DNA from: Rhodococcus sp. KBS0724
GTDB lineage: Bacteria; Actinomycetota; Actinomycetes; Mycobacteriales; Mycobacteriaceae
Direction: 5' to 3'
DNA length: 64,000 nt
Assembly (NCBI RefSeq): GCF_005938745.2
Contig: NZ_VCBX02000001.1
Coordinates: forward strand, 1,073,501-1,137,500
Shown here piece after piece: positions 55,112 through 63,534 of the stretch (the first letter of the stretch is position 1; each line of letters starts with the position of its first letter). The notes beneath the pieces are model-generated. The model worked only from the letters and a program-made list of their open reading frames with translations, was not told the DNA's origin and did not search any database. The position numbers were made by a program, and so were the translations under genes.

Positions 55112-55177
55112 TCAGCAACAAGAACAGCAACAACCACCGAGGCGGCACAGGTCTACTGCGCGGCGTCGGGTGAGCAT
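55112..55177 (-). CDS. Poly-cysteine leader peptide
   Basis: The 21-codon ORF ends LCRLGGCCCSCC, with six cysteines in its last eleven residues, directly before TGA. It starts MLTRRRAVD at ATG 55177, 32 bases after the thiX stop, and lies 152 bases before the DUF4395 gene. Poly-cysteine leader ORFs in front of cysA2-type operons are known in mycobacteria as cysteine-responsive attenuators. A TAAACT hexamer about 25-40 bases upstream could be a -10 element, giving the leader its own promoter. Confidence 0.8.
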   Translation of the reverse strand: MLTRRRAVDLCRLGGCCCSCC

Positions 55178-55208
55178 CAGCTCGTGGCGGGTTTGCACGG
55201 TTGGGAGT

Positions 55209-55682
55209 TTACCCTGCAGACGGCGAATTTGGGGTACCGGGTGTTGAGAAGGGTGCGAGGGCACTGGTGAGGTCCGCGGTGGACGGCACTCCGGATACTC
55301 GGAATCGTTCGACCAGGTCACGGTCGAGGATGAACGTGGTGGGCAGCGACAAGACGCTCATCTCCCGCGCAAGCGCCGGGTACTTGTCGATGTCGAGCTC
55401 TCTGTCGACGGGTGGATGGGGGGCGTTTGCCATCGTGGTCACCACCTGATGGACGACGCGGCGAACTGCGCTGCACGGACCGCACCAGTCCGCGGAGAAA
55501 TGCAGGACGACTGGTCCGGAGCCGGGCTCTATGCCCGCCGCGGCGAGGAGTTCGTTGCGACTGCCGACGGTCTCCGGGGTGCCGGTGGTGCTGGCCCGAA
55601 CGGCCCCGCTGCGCGATTTGAGGAACAGCCCGACCGCGACAACTGCGACGAGTGCGATGAGGAGAACTGTGATACCGGTCAT
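55209..55682 (-). CDS. thiX: Thioredoxin-family protein, membrane anchored
   Basis: The 157-residue protein has one N-terminal membrane helix (ITVLLIALVAVVAVGLFL) and a thioredoxin domain with active site C67-G-P-C70 (FSADWCGPCSAVRR) and the cis-proline loop LSLPTTFIL. The domain should face one side of the membrane; by the positive-inside rule (KSR after the helix) it is probably cytoplasmic. It overlaps lmeA by four bases. It matches mycobacterial ThiX beside cysA2. Confidence 0.9.
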   Translation of the reverse strand: MTGITVLLIALVAVVAVGLFLKSRSGAVRASTTGTPETVGSRNELLAAAGIEPGSGPVVLHFSADWCGPCSAVRRVVHQVVTTMANAPHPPVDRELDIDKYPALAREMSVLSLPTTFILDRDLVERFRVSGVPSTADLTSALAPFSTPGTPNSPSAG

Positions 55683-56458
55683 TGGTTCTGCAGATCTGCG
55701 AGGTTGATGACTGTGTTTTCGGTGCTGCCTTCGATCACGATCCGACCGCCTTCTGCGTAGACGAGGCTCGGCTTCACATTGAAGGGAAGTGACTGTGGGT
55801 CGATGGTGTAGCTGAACATACCGAGGACGACAGGCTCGAGTACCGACGGGATCGAGAAGTTCGCTTCGCCTTCGGGGCCGAAGTAGAGATTGCTTGCCAC
55901 GATCTTGACCTGATCTCCCTCGAGTACGAGGTTTGCCTGAACGCTGACTGCGGTATCGATGGGGCCGACGGGAACCGTTCCGCTCAGAACGATGGCGCCC
56001 GCAGTGCTCGCGCCGGTTCCTCCGCTGCCGCCGGTACCGTCGGACTTGTCAGCGGGAGGAGAGGAAACCTGCAGGTCAGGTATGTCGAGGAGCTTGCCGA
56101 GGTCGGTGGCGTTGATGCCCATTCTGCCGTCGAGTTTGTCGACGGGAAGTTCTGTCACCCGGCCGTTGACCAGGTCCGAGAACGGGACGGTGACGCCGCG
56201 CAGATCTGCTTCGACGGTGACTTCACCGACGATGTTGCTCTGCACTCCCGTCGCCCGGATGTAGACGTCGTCGTACTTGCCTCCCAGCGCTTGGGTGAGG
56301 AAAGGGAAGCCGTTGAACGTGACTTCGGGGTCGGCGTCGAGTGACGCGCCGGCTCTTAGCTCGCGGGAAACTCGGTATTCGGCGTACGCGGCGGCACCGA
56401 AATCGGCGACCAGTCCGAGGCCGAGGAGGAAGACGATGCCGATGATCAGTTTGCGCAC
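55679..56458 (-). CDS. lmeA: LmeA-like DUF2993 lipid-binding protein
   Basis: The 259-residue protein has an N-terminal signal/anchor (RKLIIGIVFLLGLGLVADFGAAAYAEY) and a DUF2993 domain (VTFNGFPFLTQALGGKYDDVYIRATGV ... LPFNVKPSLVYAEGGRIVIEGS). The mycobacterial orthologue LmeA (Rv0817c) binds phosphoinositides in the periplasm and supports mannan elongation of lipomannan. A Gly/Ser/Thr-rich insertion lies around residues 135-150. It is the first gene of the lmeA-thiX pair and diverges from glnR. Confidence 0.9.
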   Translation of the reverse strand: MRKLIIGIVFLLGLGLVADFGAAAYAEYRVSRELRAGASLDADPEVTFNGFPFLTQALGGKYDDVYIRATGVQSNIVGEVTVEADLRGVTVPFSDLVNGRVTELPVDKLDGRMGINATDLGKLLDIPDLQVSSPPADKSDGTGGSGGTGASTAGAIVLSGTVPVGPIDTAVSVQANLVLEGDQVKIVASNLYFGPEGEANFSIPSVLEPVVLGMFSYTIDPQSLPFNVKPSLVYAEGGRIVIEGSTENTVINLADLQNQ

Positions 56459-56600
56459 AGCACCATTGTGACGGACTCCGTCGTAGGTTCGGTGCGACGG
56501 TCCCCACGGCGCGCACGCTAATGTAGTGACCGACCAAAAGGGTCGAACTACCAGAGCGTCGCCCTGTCCGGGGTGCGCGGGCTACTAGATAGGAGGCCGT

Positions 56601-57350
56601 GTGGAGCTGCTTCTCCTCACCTCCGACCCCAACCCGGATGCAGTTCTTCCGGCGTTGGCGCTGCTGGCGCACTCGGTTAGGCCTGCTCCCACTGAGGTTT
56701 CCTCACTGCTCGAGGCGAGTTCGGCCGACATCGCGTTGGTTGACGCACGCACCGACCTGGCCGCTGCACGTGGGTTGTGCAGATTGCTGGGAAGTACGGG
56801 ATCCGCCGTGCCGGTCGTGGCTGTCCTGACCGAGGGCGGGCTTGTTGCCGTCAACGCGGACTGGGGGTTGGATGACATCCTCCTGCCCGGTACCGGGCCT
56901 GCTGAGGTGGACGCCCGATTGCGGTTGTTGCTCGCCCGCAGTGGCGGCGTTGCCAGTCCCGAAGCGTCAGGAAAGATCACGCTGGGCGAATTGGTTATCG
57001 ACGAGGGGACGTACACGGCACGACTGCGTGGACGGCCCCTTGATTTGACTTACAAGGAATTCGAACTGCTCAAGTACCTCGCGCAGCATGCGGGGCGGGT
57101 CTTCACTCGCGCGCAGTTGTTGCAAGAGGTGTGGGGTTACGACTTCTTCGGCGGCACCAGGACCGTGGATGTTCACGTGCGTCGATTGCGGGCCAAGTTG
57201 GGCACCGAGTACGAATCCTTGATCGGTACAGTCCGAAATGTCGGGTACAAGGCGGTTCGGCCGACGCGTTCCAAGAACGGCACTGCCGCGCCGATTCGAT
57301 TCGAGGACGACGATGTCGATTACGAGGCTGCCGACGGATCGGTGTTGTGA
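56601..57350 (+). CDS. glnR: OmpR-type nitrogen regulator GlnR
   Basis: The 249-residue protein has an atypical receiver-like N-terminus ([15 protein letters not shown]) that lacks the usual acidic cluster, plus a full winged helix ([32 protein letters not shown] ... [13 protein letters not shown]). That is characteristic of actinobacterial GlnR, which controls glnA, amtB, nir and urease genes without a partner kinase. An AGGAGG site precedes the GTG. mshD begins one base after its stop. Urease genes lie 5.4 kb downstream. Confidence 0.93.
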   Translation: MELLLLTSDPNPDAVLPALALLAHSVRPAPTEVSSLLEASSADIALVDARTDLAAARGLCRLLGSTGSAVPVVAVLTEGGLVAVNADWGLDDILLPGTGPAEVDARLRLLLARSGGVASPEASGKITLGELVIDEGTYTARLRGRPLDLTYKEFELLKYLAQHAGRVFTRAQLLQEVWGYDFFGGTRTVDVHVRRLRAKLGTEYESLIGTVRNVGYKAVRPTRSKNGTAAPIRFEDDDVDYEAADGSVL

Positions 57351-57351
57351 C

Positions 57352-58251
57352 ATGAGTTGGAGCGATGGGTTGACGCCGGATCAGGCTCGGCAGGTATCGG
57401 AACTTGTCGACCGTGCAACGGAGTTCGACGGCAAGGCGCCCGTCTCCGAGCAGGGCCGGCACGCAATAGCCGGTCGTGGTCAGGCTCGGCACCTCGTGAT
57501 CCTCGACGGCGACGATGTTGTCGGATACGCCCAACTGCAAGCCGGTTCGGGCGAGCATCCGGACATGGCGGAACTCGTCGTGGATCCTGCCCGCAGGCGG
57601 CAGGGGATCGGGACTGCCCTAGCCGCTTCGGTTTTCGACGAAGGTCGTCCGGGCGCTCGCGTGTGGGCGCACGGAAACATCGACGCAGCAAAGGGATTCG
57701 CGAGAGCTCTCGATTTGACCGTCGCTCGTGAGCTTCTCCAGCTGAGGCGTCCGCTCGATGTGCCGGTGCTTCCGGAAATCGTTGTGCCGGAGGGTGTAAC
57801 ACTGCGCACCTATCTCGGTCACGAAGACGACGCCGAGATAGTGCGGGTCAACAACGCAGCATTCTCCTGGCATCCCGAGCAGGGCGGCTGGACGCAAGCA
57901 GAGATCGACGAGCGAACCGCCGAGGGGTGGTTCGATCCTGCCGGTTTGTTCCTGGCGTTTGCGGATACCGATCCGGATACGCTTTTGGGTTTCCACTGGA
58001 CCAAGGTTCATCCGCCCGAGGGTGACGACCCGGAGCTCGGCGAGGTTTACGTCGTCGGTATCGATCCGGCGGCGCAGGGGCGCGGCCTTGGGCGGGTTCT
58101 GACGCTCGCCGGCATGCACTACCTGCGTGATCGTGGTCTCGCTACGGTTCTCCTGTACGTCGAGGGAGACAACACGGCAGCCCTCAACACGTACGAGAAA
58201 CTGGGCTTCGGCAGGTTCCACACAGACATGGCGTATGCCCAAAATGCCTGA
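57352..58251 (+). CDS. mshD: Mycothiol acetyltransferase (mycothiol synthase)
   Basis: The 299-residue protein contains two GNAT domains. The first has AcCoA loop DPARRRQGIGTAL and the second has DPAAQGRGLGRVL. It acetylates Cys-GlcN-Ins to give mycothiol, the main thiol of this group. The neighbours glnR (one base upstream) and pst genes match the mycobacterial order Rv0818-Rv0820. Confidence 0.96.
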   Translation: MSWSDGLTPDQARQVSELVDRATEFDGKAPVSEQGRHAIAGRGQARHLVILDGDDVVGYAQLQAGSGEHPDMAELVVDPARRRQGIGTALAASVFDEGRPGARVWAHGNIDAAKGFARALDLTVARELLQLRRPLDVPVLPEIVVPEGVTLRTYLGHEDDAEIVRVNNAAFSWHPEQGGWTQAEIDERTAEGWFDPAGLFLAFADTDPDTLLGFHWTKVHPPEGDDPELGEVYVVGIDPAAQGRGLGRVLTLAGMHYLRDRGLATVLLYVEGDNTAALNTYEKLGFGRFHTDMAYAQNA

Positions 58252-58284
58252 TGTATTGAACCGACTTGCATAAATCTCCGGTCT

Positions 58285-58305
58285 GTTCATTCTCCGTTCA
58301 CTTTG
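58285..58305 (+). promoter_or_regulatory. PHO box in front of pstS
   Basis: Two adjacent direct repeats, GTTCATTCTCC (58285-58295) and GTTCACTTTG (58296-58305), match the actinobacterial PhoP-binding pattern of 11-base GTTCA repeats. TATGGT at 58306-58311 could be the -10 element. pstS starts 136 bases downstream. Confidence 0.75.
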
Positions 58306-58441
58306 TATGGTCCAGCCGGACACCGCGCCCCCCTACTTTTCTCTATGGGCGGCGCCGTGTTGCCTGATGCAGCAAATGCGCTGCATCTCATGTCGCCGCC
58401 TCATCGTGGGCCCGGCGGTAGCGATTTCCGGAGGAACAAAG

Positions 58442-59560
58442 GTGAATCTCAAGCGCAGTGGGGCCCTGCTCGGCGTAATGGCCGTGGGCGCCATGACCTT
58501 GGCCGCATGTGGCAGCGACAACAACGCGTCGTCGACGGGTGTGGACACCTCCGCTTCGACAGCTACATGTGAAGGCAAGGAAAAGATCTCTGCGGCTGGT
58601 TCCTCGGCTCAGAAGAACGCTATGGACCAGTTCGTCGCTACCTACATCGCTGTCTGCCAGGAAAAGGGCAAGACGGTCAACGTTGCCTACAACCCCAGCG
58701 GATCCGGTGACGGCCGCACCCAGTTCATCGCCGGCCAGATCGACTTCGCCGGCTCGGACTCGGCGATCAAGGACGAGCAGGCCGACAAGGCCAAGGAACG
58801 CTGCGTCGGCGGCGAAGCCTGGAATCTTCCCCTCGTCTTCGGCCCGATCGCGGTGGCCTTCAACCTCGACGGCGTCGACAATCTCGTGCTCAACGCCGAG
58901 GTACTCGCCAAGATCTTCAACGGTGGCATCACCAACTGGAACGATCCGGCCATCGCCGCCCTCAACTCCGGCGTCAAGCTTCCCGATCTGAAGGTCACCC
59001 CCGTGATCCGCTCCGATTCCTCGGGAACCACGGACAACTTCCAGAAGTACCTCGAGGCTGCGTCGAACGGTGCCTGGACCTCGGGTGCCGGCTCTGACTT
59101 CACCGGTGGCGTCGGTGAGGGCGCCAAGGGGTCGGCCGGAGTCGCTCAGGCCGTTTCGACGGCTCCGGGCTCCATCACCTACGTCGAGAAGTCGTTCGCC
59201 GATCAGAACAAGCTGTCGATGGCCGAGATCAACACCGGCACCGAAGCTGTCGCACTGACCAACGACACTGCTGCCGCGTCGATCTCCGGCGCGAAGTTCA
59301 AGTCCGACGCCACCGGCGACCTGACGCTTGATCTCGCATCGATCTTCAAGACCAACGAAGCCGGGGCCTACCCGCTGGTTCTCGCGACGTACTCCATCGT
59401 CTGCTCCAAGGGCTACGACGCCGATACGTCCGCAGCCGTGAAGTCGTTCCTGACGAGTGCCGCCAACGAGGGACAGGCCAACCTTGCCGAGCAGGGTTAC
59501 GTTCCGCTGCCGGCAAACGTGCAGGACCGTCTGAACGCGTCGATCTCAGCTATCGGCTGA
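58442..59560 (+). CDS. pstS: Phosphate-binding lipoprotein PstS
   Basis: The 372-residue lipoprotein has lipobox LAAC (C23). It binds phosphate outside the membrane for the PstCAB transporter. SAAGSSAQKNAMDQF, YNPSGSGDGRTQFIAGQIDFAGSDSA and RSDSSGTTDNFQKYL are the phosphate-binding segments. GGAGGAA selects the GTG at 58442; the frame is open further upstream, through the PHO-box leader, without homology. Confidence 0.96.
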   Translation: MNLKRSGALLGVMAVGAMTLAACGSDNNASSTGVDTSASTATCEGKEKISAAGSSAQKNAMDQFVATYIAVCQEKGKTVNVAYNPSGSGDGRTQFIAGQIDFAGSDSAIKDEQADKAKERCVGGEAWNLPLVFGPIAVAFNLDGVDNLVLNAEVLAKIFNGGITNWNDPAIAALNSGVKLPDLKVTPVIRSDSSGTTDNFQKYLEAASNGAWTSGAGSDFTGGVGEGAKGSAGVAQAVSTAPGSITYVEKSFADQNKLSMAEINTGTEAVALTNDTAAASISGAKFKSDATGDLTLDLASIFKTNEAGAYPLVLATYSIVCSKGYDADTSAAVKSFLTSAANEGQANLAEQGYVPLPANVQDRLNASISAIG

Positions 59561-59627
59561 TTCGACCGCGGACTCGTACGGACAAGCCCATGGATCTACA
59601 TTCAAACGTGAAGGAATGTGAGCGCAC

Positions 59628-60719
59628 ATGAGCGACGCGCCCATCACATCAGCATCTCGTTCCTCCGGCTCCGCAACCAGCGGAGCCGGGGTGGGCGGTC
59701 CGAACGGCATCACGGAGGACACGATTACTTCCACCAAGGCTTCAGAAGTCGAGCAGCCACCGAAGAGCGACGGTCCGGCCGGGGGCAGCCCCAAGACCGT
59801 GACCCGCCCGGGTGACCGCATCTTCAGTTCGCTGGCATCGGGTTCGGCCATCTTCATCACCGTTGTCATCGCGGCGATCGGCGCCTTCCTGATCTGGCGT
59901 GCGGTACCTGCCTTGAGTCGCAACCAGGCCAACTTCCTGACCAGCCGTGAATGGGTCACGCAGGACATCAACGCGATGGCGTTCGGTGTTCTCGACCTTT
60001 TCCAGGTCACTGTTCTGGTGTCGCTGTTCGCTCTGGTGCTTGCGATGCCGATCGCGCTCGGTATCGCGATCTTCCTGACGTCGTACTCACCGAAGTGGCT
60101 GACGCGCCCGCTGTCGTACACGATCGACCTGCTCGCGGCCGTTCCGTCCATCGTCTACGGACTGTGGGGACTGCTCGTGTTCGCACCGGCGATCACGCCG
60201 GTTGCCGTGTGGCTCAACGACACTCTCGGATGGTTCCCCCTCTTCGCCGACGGTAGCGGCTCCATCACCGGCGGCGGCACCATCTTCACCGCCGGCATCG
60301 TGCTGGCCGTCATGATCCTTCCCGTCATCACCGCGGTGACCCGCGAGGTGTTCATCCAGACCCCGCGATCGCAGATCGAAGCCGCACTCGCGCTCGGTGC
60401 GACCCGCTGGGAAGTTGTGCGCACCACGGTCATTCCGTTCGGTAAGTCCGGCTACATCAGCGGATCGATGCTCGGTCTCGGCCGCGCACTCGGTGAGACG
60501 ATGGCCCTGTACCTGATCCTGCGCACCACCTCGCAGGCATTCGGCTGGTCCCTGTTCGACGGTGGATCGACCATCGCCTCCAAGATTGCCCTCGGTTACG
60601 CGGAGTTCAACAACGACATCCAAGCGGGTGCGTACATCGCAGCCGGTCTGGTGCTGTTCGTCCTGACCTTCGTGGTCAACGCTGCTGCCCGCGCCGTGAT
60701 CGCCGGAAAGAAGGACTGA
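59628..60719 (+). CDS. pstC: Phosphate ABC transporter permease PstC
   Basis: The 363-residue permease has a polar ~65-residue N-terminal tail and six membrane helices. The permease loop EAALALGATRWEVVRTTVIPFGKSGYISG contacts PstB. It forms the channel with PstA, whose gene begins three bases later. Confidence 0.96.
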   Translation: MSDAPITSASRSSGSATSGAGVGGPNGITEDTITSTKASEVEQPPKSDGPAGGSPKTVTRPGDRIFSSLASGSAIFITVVIAAIGAFLIWRAVPALSRNQANFLTSREWVTQDINAMAFGVLDLFQVTVLVSLFALVLAMPIALGIAIFLTSYSPKWLTRPLSYTIDLLAAVPSIVYGLWGLLVFAPAITPVAVWLNDTLGWFPLFADGSGSITGGGTIFTAGIVLAVMILPVITAVTREVFIQTPRSQIEAALALGATRWEVVRTTVIPFGKSGYISGSMLGLGRALGETMALYLILRTTSQAFGWSLFDGGSTIASKIALGYAEFNNDIQAGAYIAAGLVLFVLTFVVNAAARAVIAGKKD

Positions 60720-60722
60720 CCC

Positions 60723-61631
60723 ATGAGCACCACTTTGGACCGCCCGGTCAAGGCGCCCACCTTCCAGGGCGTCGGAGCAAAGCGTCGCGCCACGGACGTC
60801 ACTGCGACGATCCTGGTCAGCCTCGCCGTTCTGGTTGCCCTCATTCCGTTGGTCTGGGTGCTCTACACGGTGATCGCAAAGGGCCTGCCCGCGTTGACGT
60901 CTGCGACCTGGTTCACGAACTCGATGAGCGGTCTGACAGCGTCGGCGTCCGGTGGCGGTGTCTATCACGCACTGGTCGGCACCTTGATGCAAGGCGTTGT
61001 GTGCGCGGTCTTCTCGATCCCGCTCGGAATCTTTGTCGCCATCTACCTGGTGGAGTACGCAGACCGTAAGTCCAAGCTCGGCAAGCTCACGACCTTCATG
61101 GTCGACATCCTCAGTGGTGTTCCGTCCATCGTGGCCGCGCTGTTCATCTACGCACTGTGGATCGCGACGTTCGGATTCCCCAAGTCTGCGTTTGCCGTCT
61201 CGCTCGCGCTAGTGCTGCTGATGGTCCCGGTCGTCATCCGATCCACCGAGGAAATGCTACGCATCGTCCCGATGGATCTGCGTGAGGCGTCGTACGCCCT
61301 CGGTGTTCCCAAGTGGAAGACCATCTCGAAAATCGTTCTGCCGACGGCACTTCCCGGCATCATCACCGGCGTCATGCTGGCCCTGGCCCGCGTGCTCGGT
61401 GAGACCGCGCCGCTGCTGATCCTCGTCGGCTATGCACCGTTCATCAACTTCGACCTGTTCAACGGCGAAATGGGCACGCTGCCTTCGCTTATGGTCGCCG
61501 AGATGAACAACCCGACCGACGCCGGCACCAACCGCATCTGGGGTGCCGCGCTGACTCTGATCCTGCTGATCGCGATTCTCAACATCGTCGCCAAGGTGAT
61601 CGGTCACTTCTCACAGGTCCGCAGCAAGTGA
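60723..61631 (+). CDS. pstA: Phosphate ABC transporter permease PstA
   Basis: The 302-residue permease has about six helices and the EAA-type loop REASYALGVPKWKTISKIVLPTALPGIITG. It pairs with PstC. The ACTGACCC junction shows close spacing after pstC, and pstB follows after 58 bases. Confidence 0.96.
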   Translation: MSTTLDRPVKAPTFQGVGAKRRATDVTATILVSLAVLVALIPLVWVLYTVIAKGLPALTSATWFTNSMSGLTASASGGGVYHALVGTLMQGVVCAVFSIPLGIFVAIYLVEYADRKSKLGKLTTFMVDILSGVPSIVAALFIYALWIATFGFPKSAFAVSLALVLLMVPVVIRSTEEMLRIVPMDLREASYALGVPKWKTISKIVLPTALPGIITGVMLALARVLGETAPLLILVGYAPFINFDLFNGEMGTLPSLMVAEMNNPTDAGTNRIWGAALTLILLIAILNIVAKVIGHFSQVRSK

Positions 61632-61689
61632 TGCGGCCACAGAACATGTTTGTACTCGACAGCATTAACAACTCAGTAGGGAGCCGGTA

Positions 61690-62466
61690 ATGGCCAAGCG
61701 TCTGGATCTCAAGGACGTCAACATCTACTACGGCAAGTTCCACGCCGTCGCCGATGTCGGCCTCTCCGTCCCACCCCGGAGCGTGACCGCGTTCATCGGC
61801 CCGTCCGGTTGCGGCAAGTCGACAGTGCTCCGATCCCTCAATCGCATGCACGAGGTCATTCCCGGTGCGCGCGTCGAAGGTTCCGTGCTGCTCGACGGTG
61901 AGGACATCTACGGCTCCAACGTCGACCCGGTCGGCGTTCGCAAGACCATCGGCATGGTGTTCCAGCGACCCAACCCGTTCCCGACCATGTCCATCAAGGA
62001 CAACGTCGTGGCAGGGTTGAAGCTGCAGGGTGAGCGCAACAAGAAGCGCCTCGACGAGGTCGCCGAGCGTTCCCTGCGTGGAGCCAACCTGTGGAACGAG
62101 GTCAAGGATCGCCTCGACAAGCCCGGTGGAGGCCTTTCAGGCGGCCAGCAGCAGCGTCTGTGCATCGCGCGGGCCATCGCAGTCTCGCCCGACGTCCTGC
62201 TCATGGACGAGCCGTGCTCGGCTCTCGACCCCATCTCGACTTTGGCGATCGAAGACCTGATCACCGAACTCAAGAAGGACTTCACCATCGTCATCGTCAC
62301 GCACAACATGCAGCAGGCTGCTCGTGTGAGTGACCAGACGGCGTTCTTCAACCTCGAGGCAACCGGCAAGCCGGGTCAGCTCGTCGAGATCGACGACACC
62401 GAGAAGATCTTCTCGAACCCGACGCAGAAGGCCACCGAGGACTACATCTCGGGCCGCTTCGGATAA
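61690..62466 (+). CDS. pstB: Phosphate ABC transporter ATPase PstB
   Basis: This 258-residue ATPase has Walker [11 protein letters not shown]-loop [13 protein letters not shown], signature LSGGQQQR and Walker [14 protein letters not shown]. It drives PstSCA and corresponds to mycobacterial PhoT. A GTAGGGAGCCGGTA site precedes the ATG. No phoU gene follows within the window. The stop codon lies in a 14-base tandem duplication (62454-62481). Confidence 0.97.
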   Translation: MAKRLDLKDVNIYYGKFHAVADVGLSVPPRSVTAFIGPSGCGKSTVLRSLNRMHEVIPGARVEGSVLLDGEDIYGSNVDPVGVRKTIGMVFQRPNPFPTMSIKDNVVAGLKLQGERNKKRLDEVAERSLRGANLWNEVKDRLDKPGGGLSGGQQQRLCIARAIAVSPDVLLMDEPCSALDPISTLAIEDLITELKKDFTIVIVTHNMQQAARVSDQTAFFNLEATGKPGQLVEIDDTEKIFSNPTQKATEDYISGRFG

Positions 62467-62495
62467 ACCGCTTCGGATAAACACCGCACGAACAT

Positions 62496-62538
62496 GTTTC
62501 GCCCCCGTTTCCAACAGGAGACGGGGGTGAAACTTTTT
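62496..62538 (+). terminator. Rho-independent terminator after pstB
   Basis: A stem of about 17 pairs (62496-62512 with 62517-62533; outer arm GTTTCGCCCCCGT) with two G-U pairs and loop AACA is followed by TTTTT. It ends the pst transcript and separates it from urease. Confidence 0.92.
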
Positions 62539-62749
62539 GGTTGTGGTGATAGTTCCCACTCCGGTACGCAGAGCTGAGCGTCGTTGGGCGCGCGAATAAT
62601 TCGATGAGCAGCGCAAGTGCGTCCACTGGGCGCCGGAGTGGCTGACGGTGAGAATCTCGTGGATACTGACGACGCTTCGAGCAATGCTAATCTCGGCCCG
62701 ACAGCACGCTGTCGGATCGATGTCGTTTCACAACCGGAAGGGCTTGTCA

Positions 62750-63052
62750 GTGCACCTCACCCCTTCAGATACCGAAAAGCTGCTCCTGAGTGTCGCGGGC
62801 ATGGTCGCCCGCGACCGTCGCGAGCGCGGGGTACTTCTGAATTACCCCGAAGCGATGGCCCTGATCTCATGTTGGATTCTCGAGCGGGCGCGTGACGGTA
62901 TGACGGTTGCGGAACTGATGAATGCCGGTCGCCAGGTGCTCACTCGCGACGACGTCATGGAAGGGGTACCCGAGATGATTGCAAACATCCAGGTGGAGGC
63001 CACTTTTCCGGACGGTCGCAAGCTTGTCACCGTGACGGAGCCCATCCGATGA
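62750..63052 (+). CDS. ureA: Urease gamma subunit
   Basis: The 100-residue structural subunit begins [38 protein letters not shown], the conserved UreA start. The GTG at 62750 with GGAAGGG upstream gives the standard length; the open frame further upstream is not conserved. Urease splits urea into ammonia and CO2. Its stop overlaps ureB by four bases. Confidence 0.95.
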   Translation: MHLTPSDTEKLLLSVAGMVARDRRERGVLLNYPEAMALISCWILERARDGMTVAELMNAGRQVLTRDDVMEGVPEMIANIQVEATFPDGRKLVTVTEPIR

Positions 63053-63534
63053 TCCCCGGCGAAGTACGCGTGTCTTCCGAACCGCTCGAGTTCGGCACGG
63101 ACGCAAACAGAATCACGATGGTTGTCGTCAACGACGGCGATCGTCCGATTCAGATCGGATCGCATCTCCACCTTCCGGCGGCCAACCCGGCACTGACATT
63201 CGATCGCGAAGTGGCCGACGGTTTCCGGCTCGATATTCCGTCCGGGACCTCGGTGCGATTCGAGCCAGGAGTCTCTCGCACGGTGACGCTGATCGAACTC
63301 GGCGGGCTCAAGCGAGTGCCGGGCTTGCAGATCGCGTCCGGCAACCAACTGCCCACGCACGCACGCGAACCTAAGCCGGTGTTGCCGTTCGGCACACCGG
63401 GCGTCGAGGTGGAGGAACCACTTCGGGCGTCGTCGGTGACTGTGCGTATCAGTGATATCGCGGCGACAGACGGTGCAACGACGACGGCCGGTGCACCAGC
63501 ACAGAGCGACGACACAGACGAGGTGACCGCGTAG
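63049..63534 (+). CDS. ureB: Urease beta subunit
   Basis: This 161-residue subunit has the conserved core [41 protein letters not shown] ... [13 protein letters not shown]. It carries a C-terminal extension of about 55 residues beyond the usual ~105, low in complexity ([20 protein letters not shown]). The stop overlaps the ureC GTG by one base. Confidence 0.95.
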   Translation: MIPGEVRVSSEPLEFGTDANRITMVVVNDGDRPIQIGSHLHLPAANPALTFDREVADGFRLDIPSGTSVRFEPGVSRTVTLIELGGLKRVPGLQIASGNQLPTHAREPKPVLPFGTPGVEVEEPLRASSVTVRISDIAATDGATTTAGAPAQSDDTDEVTA

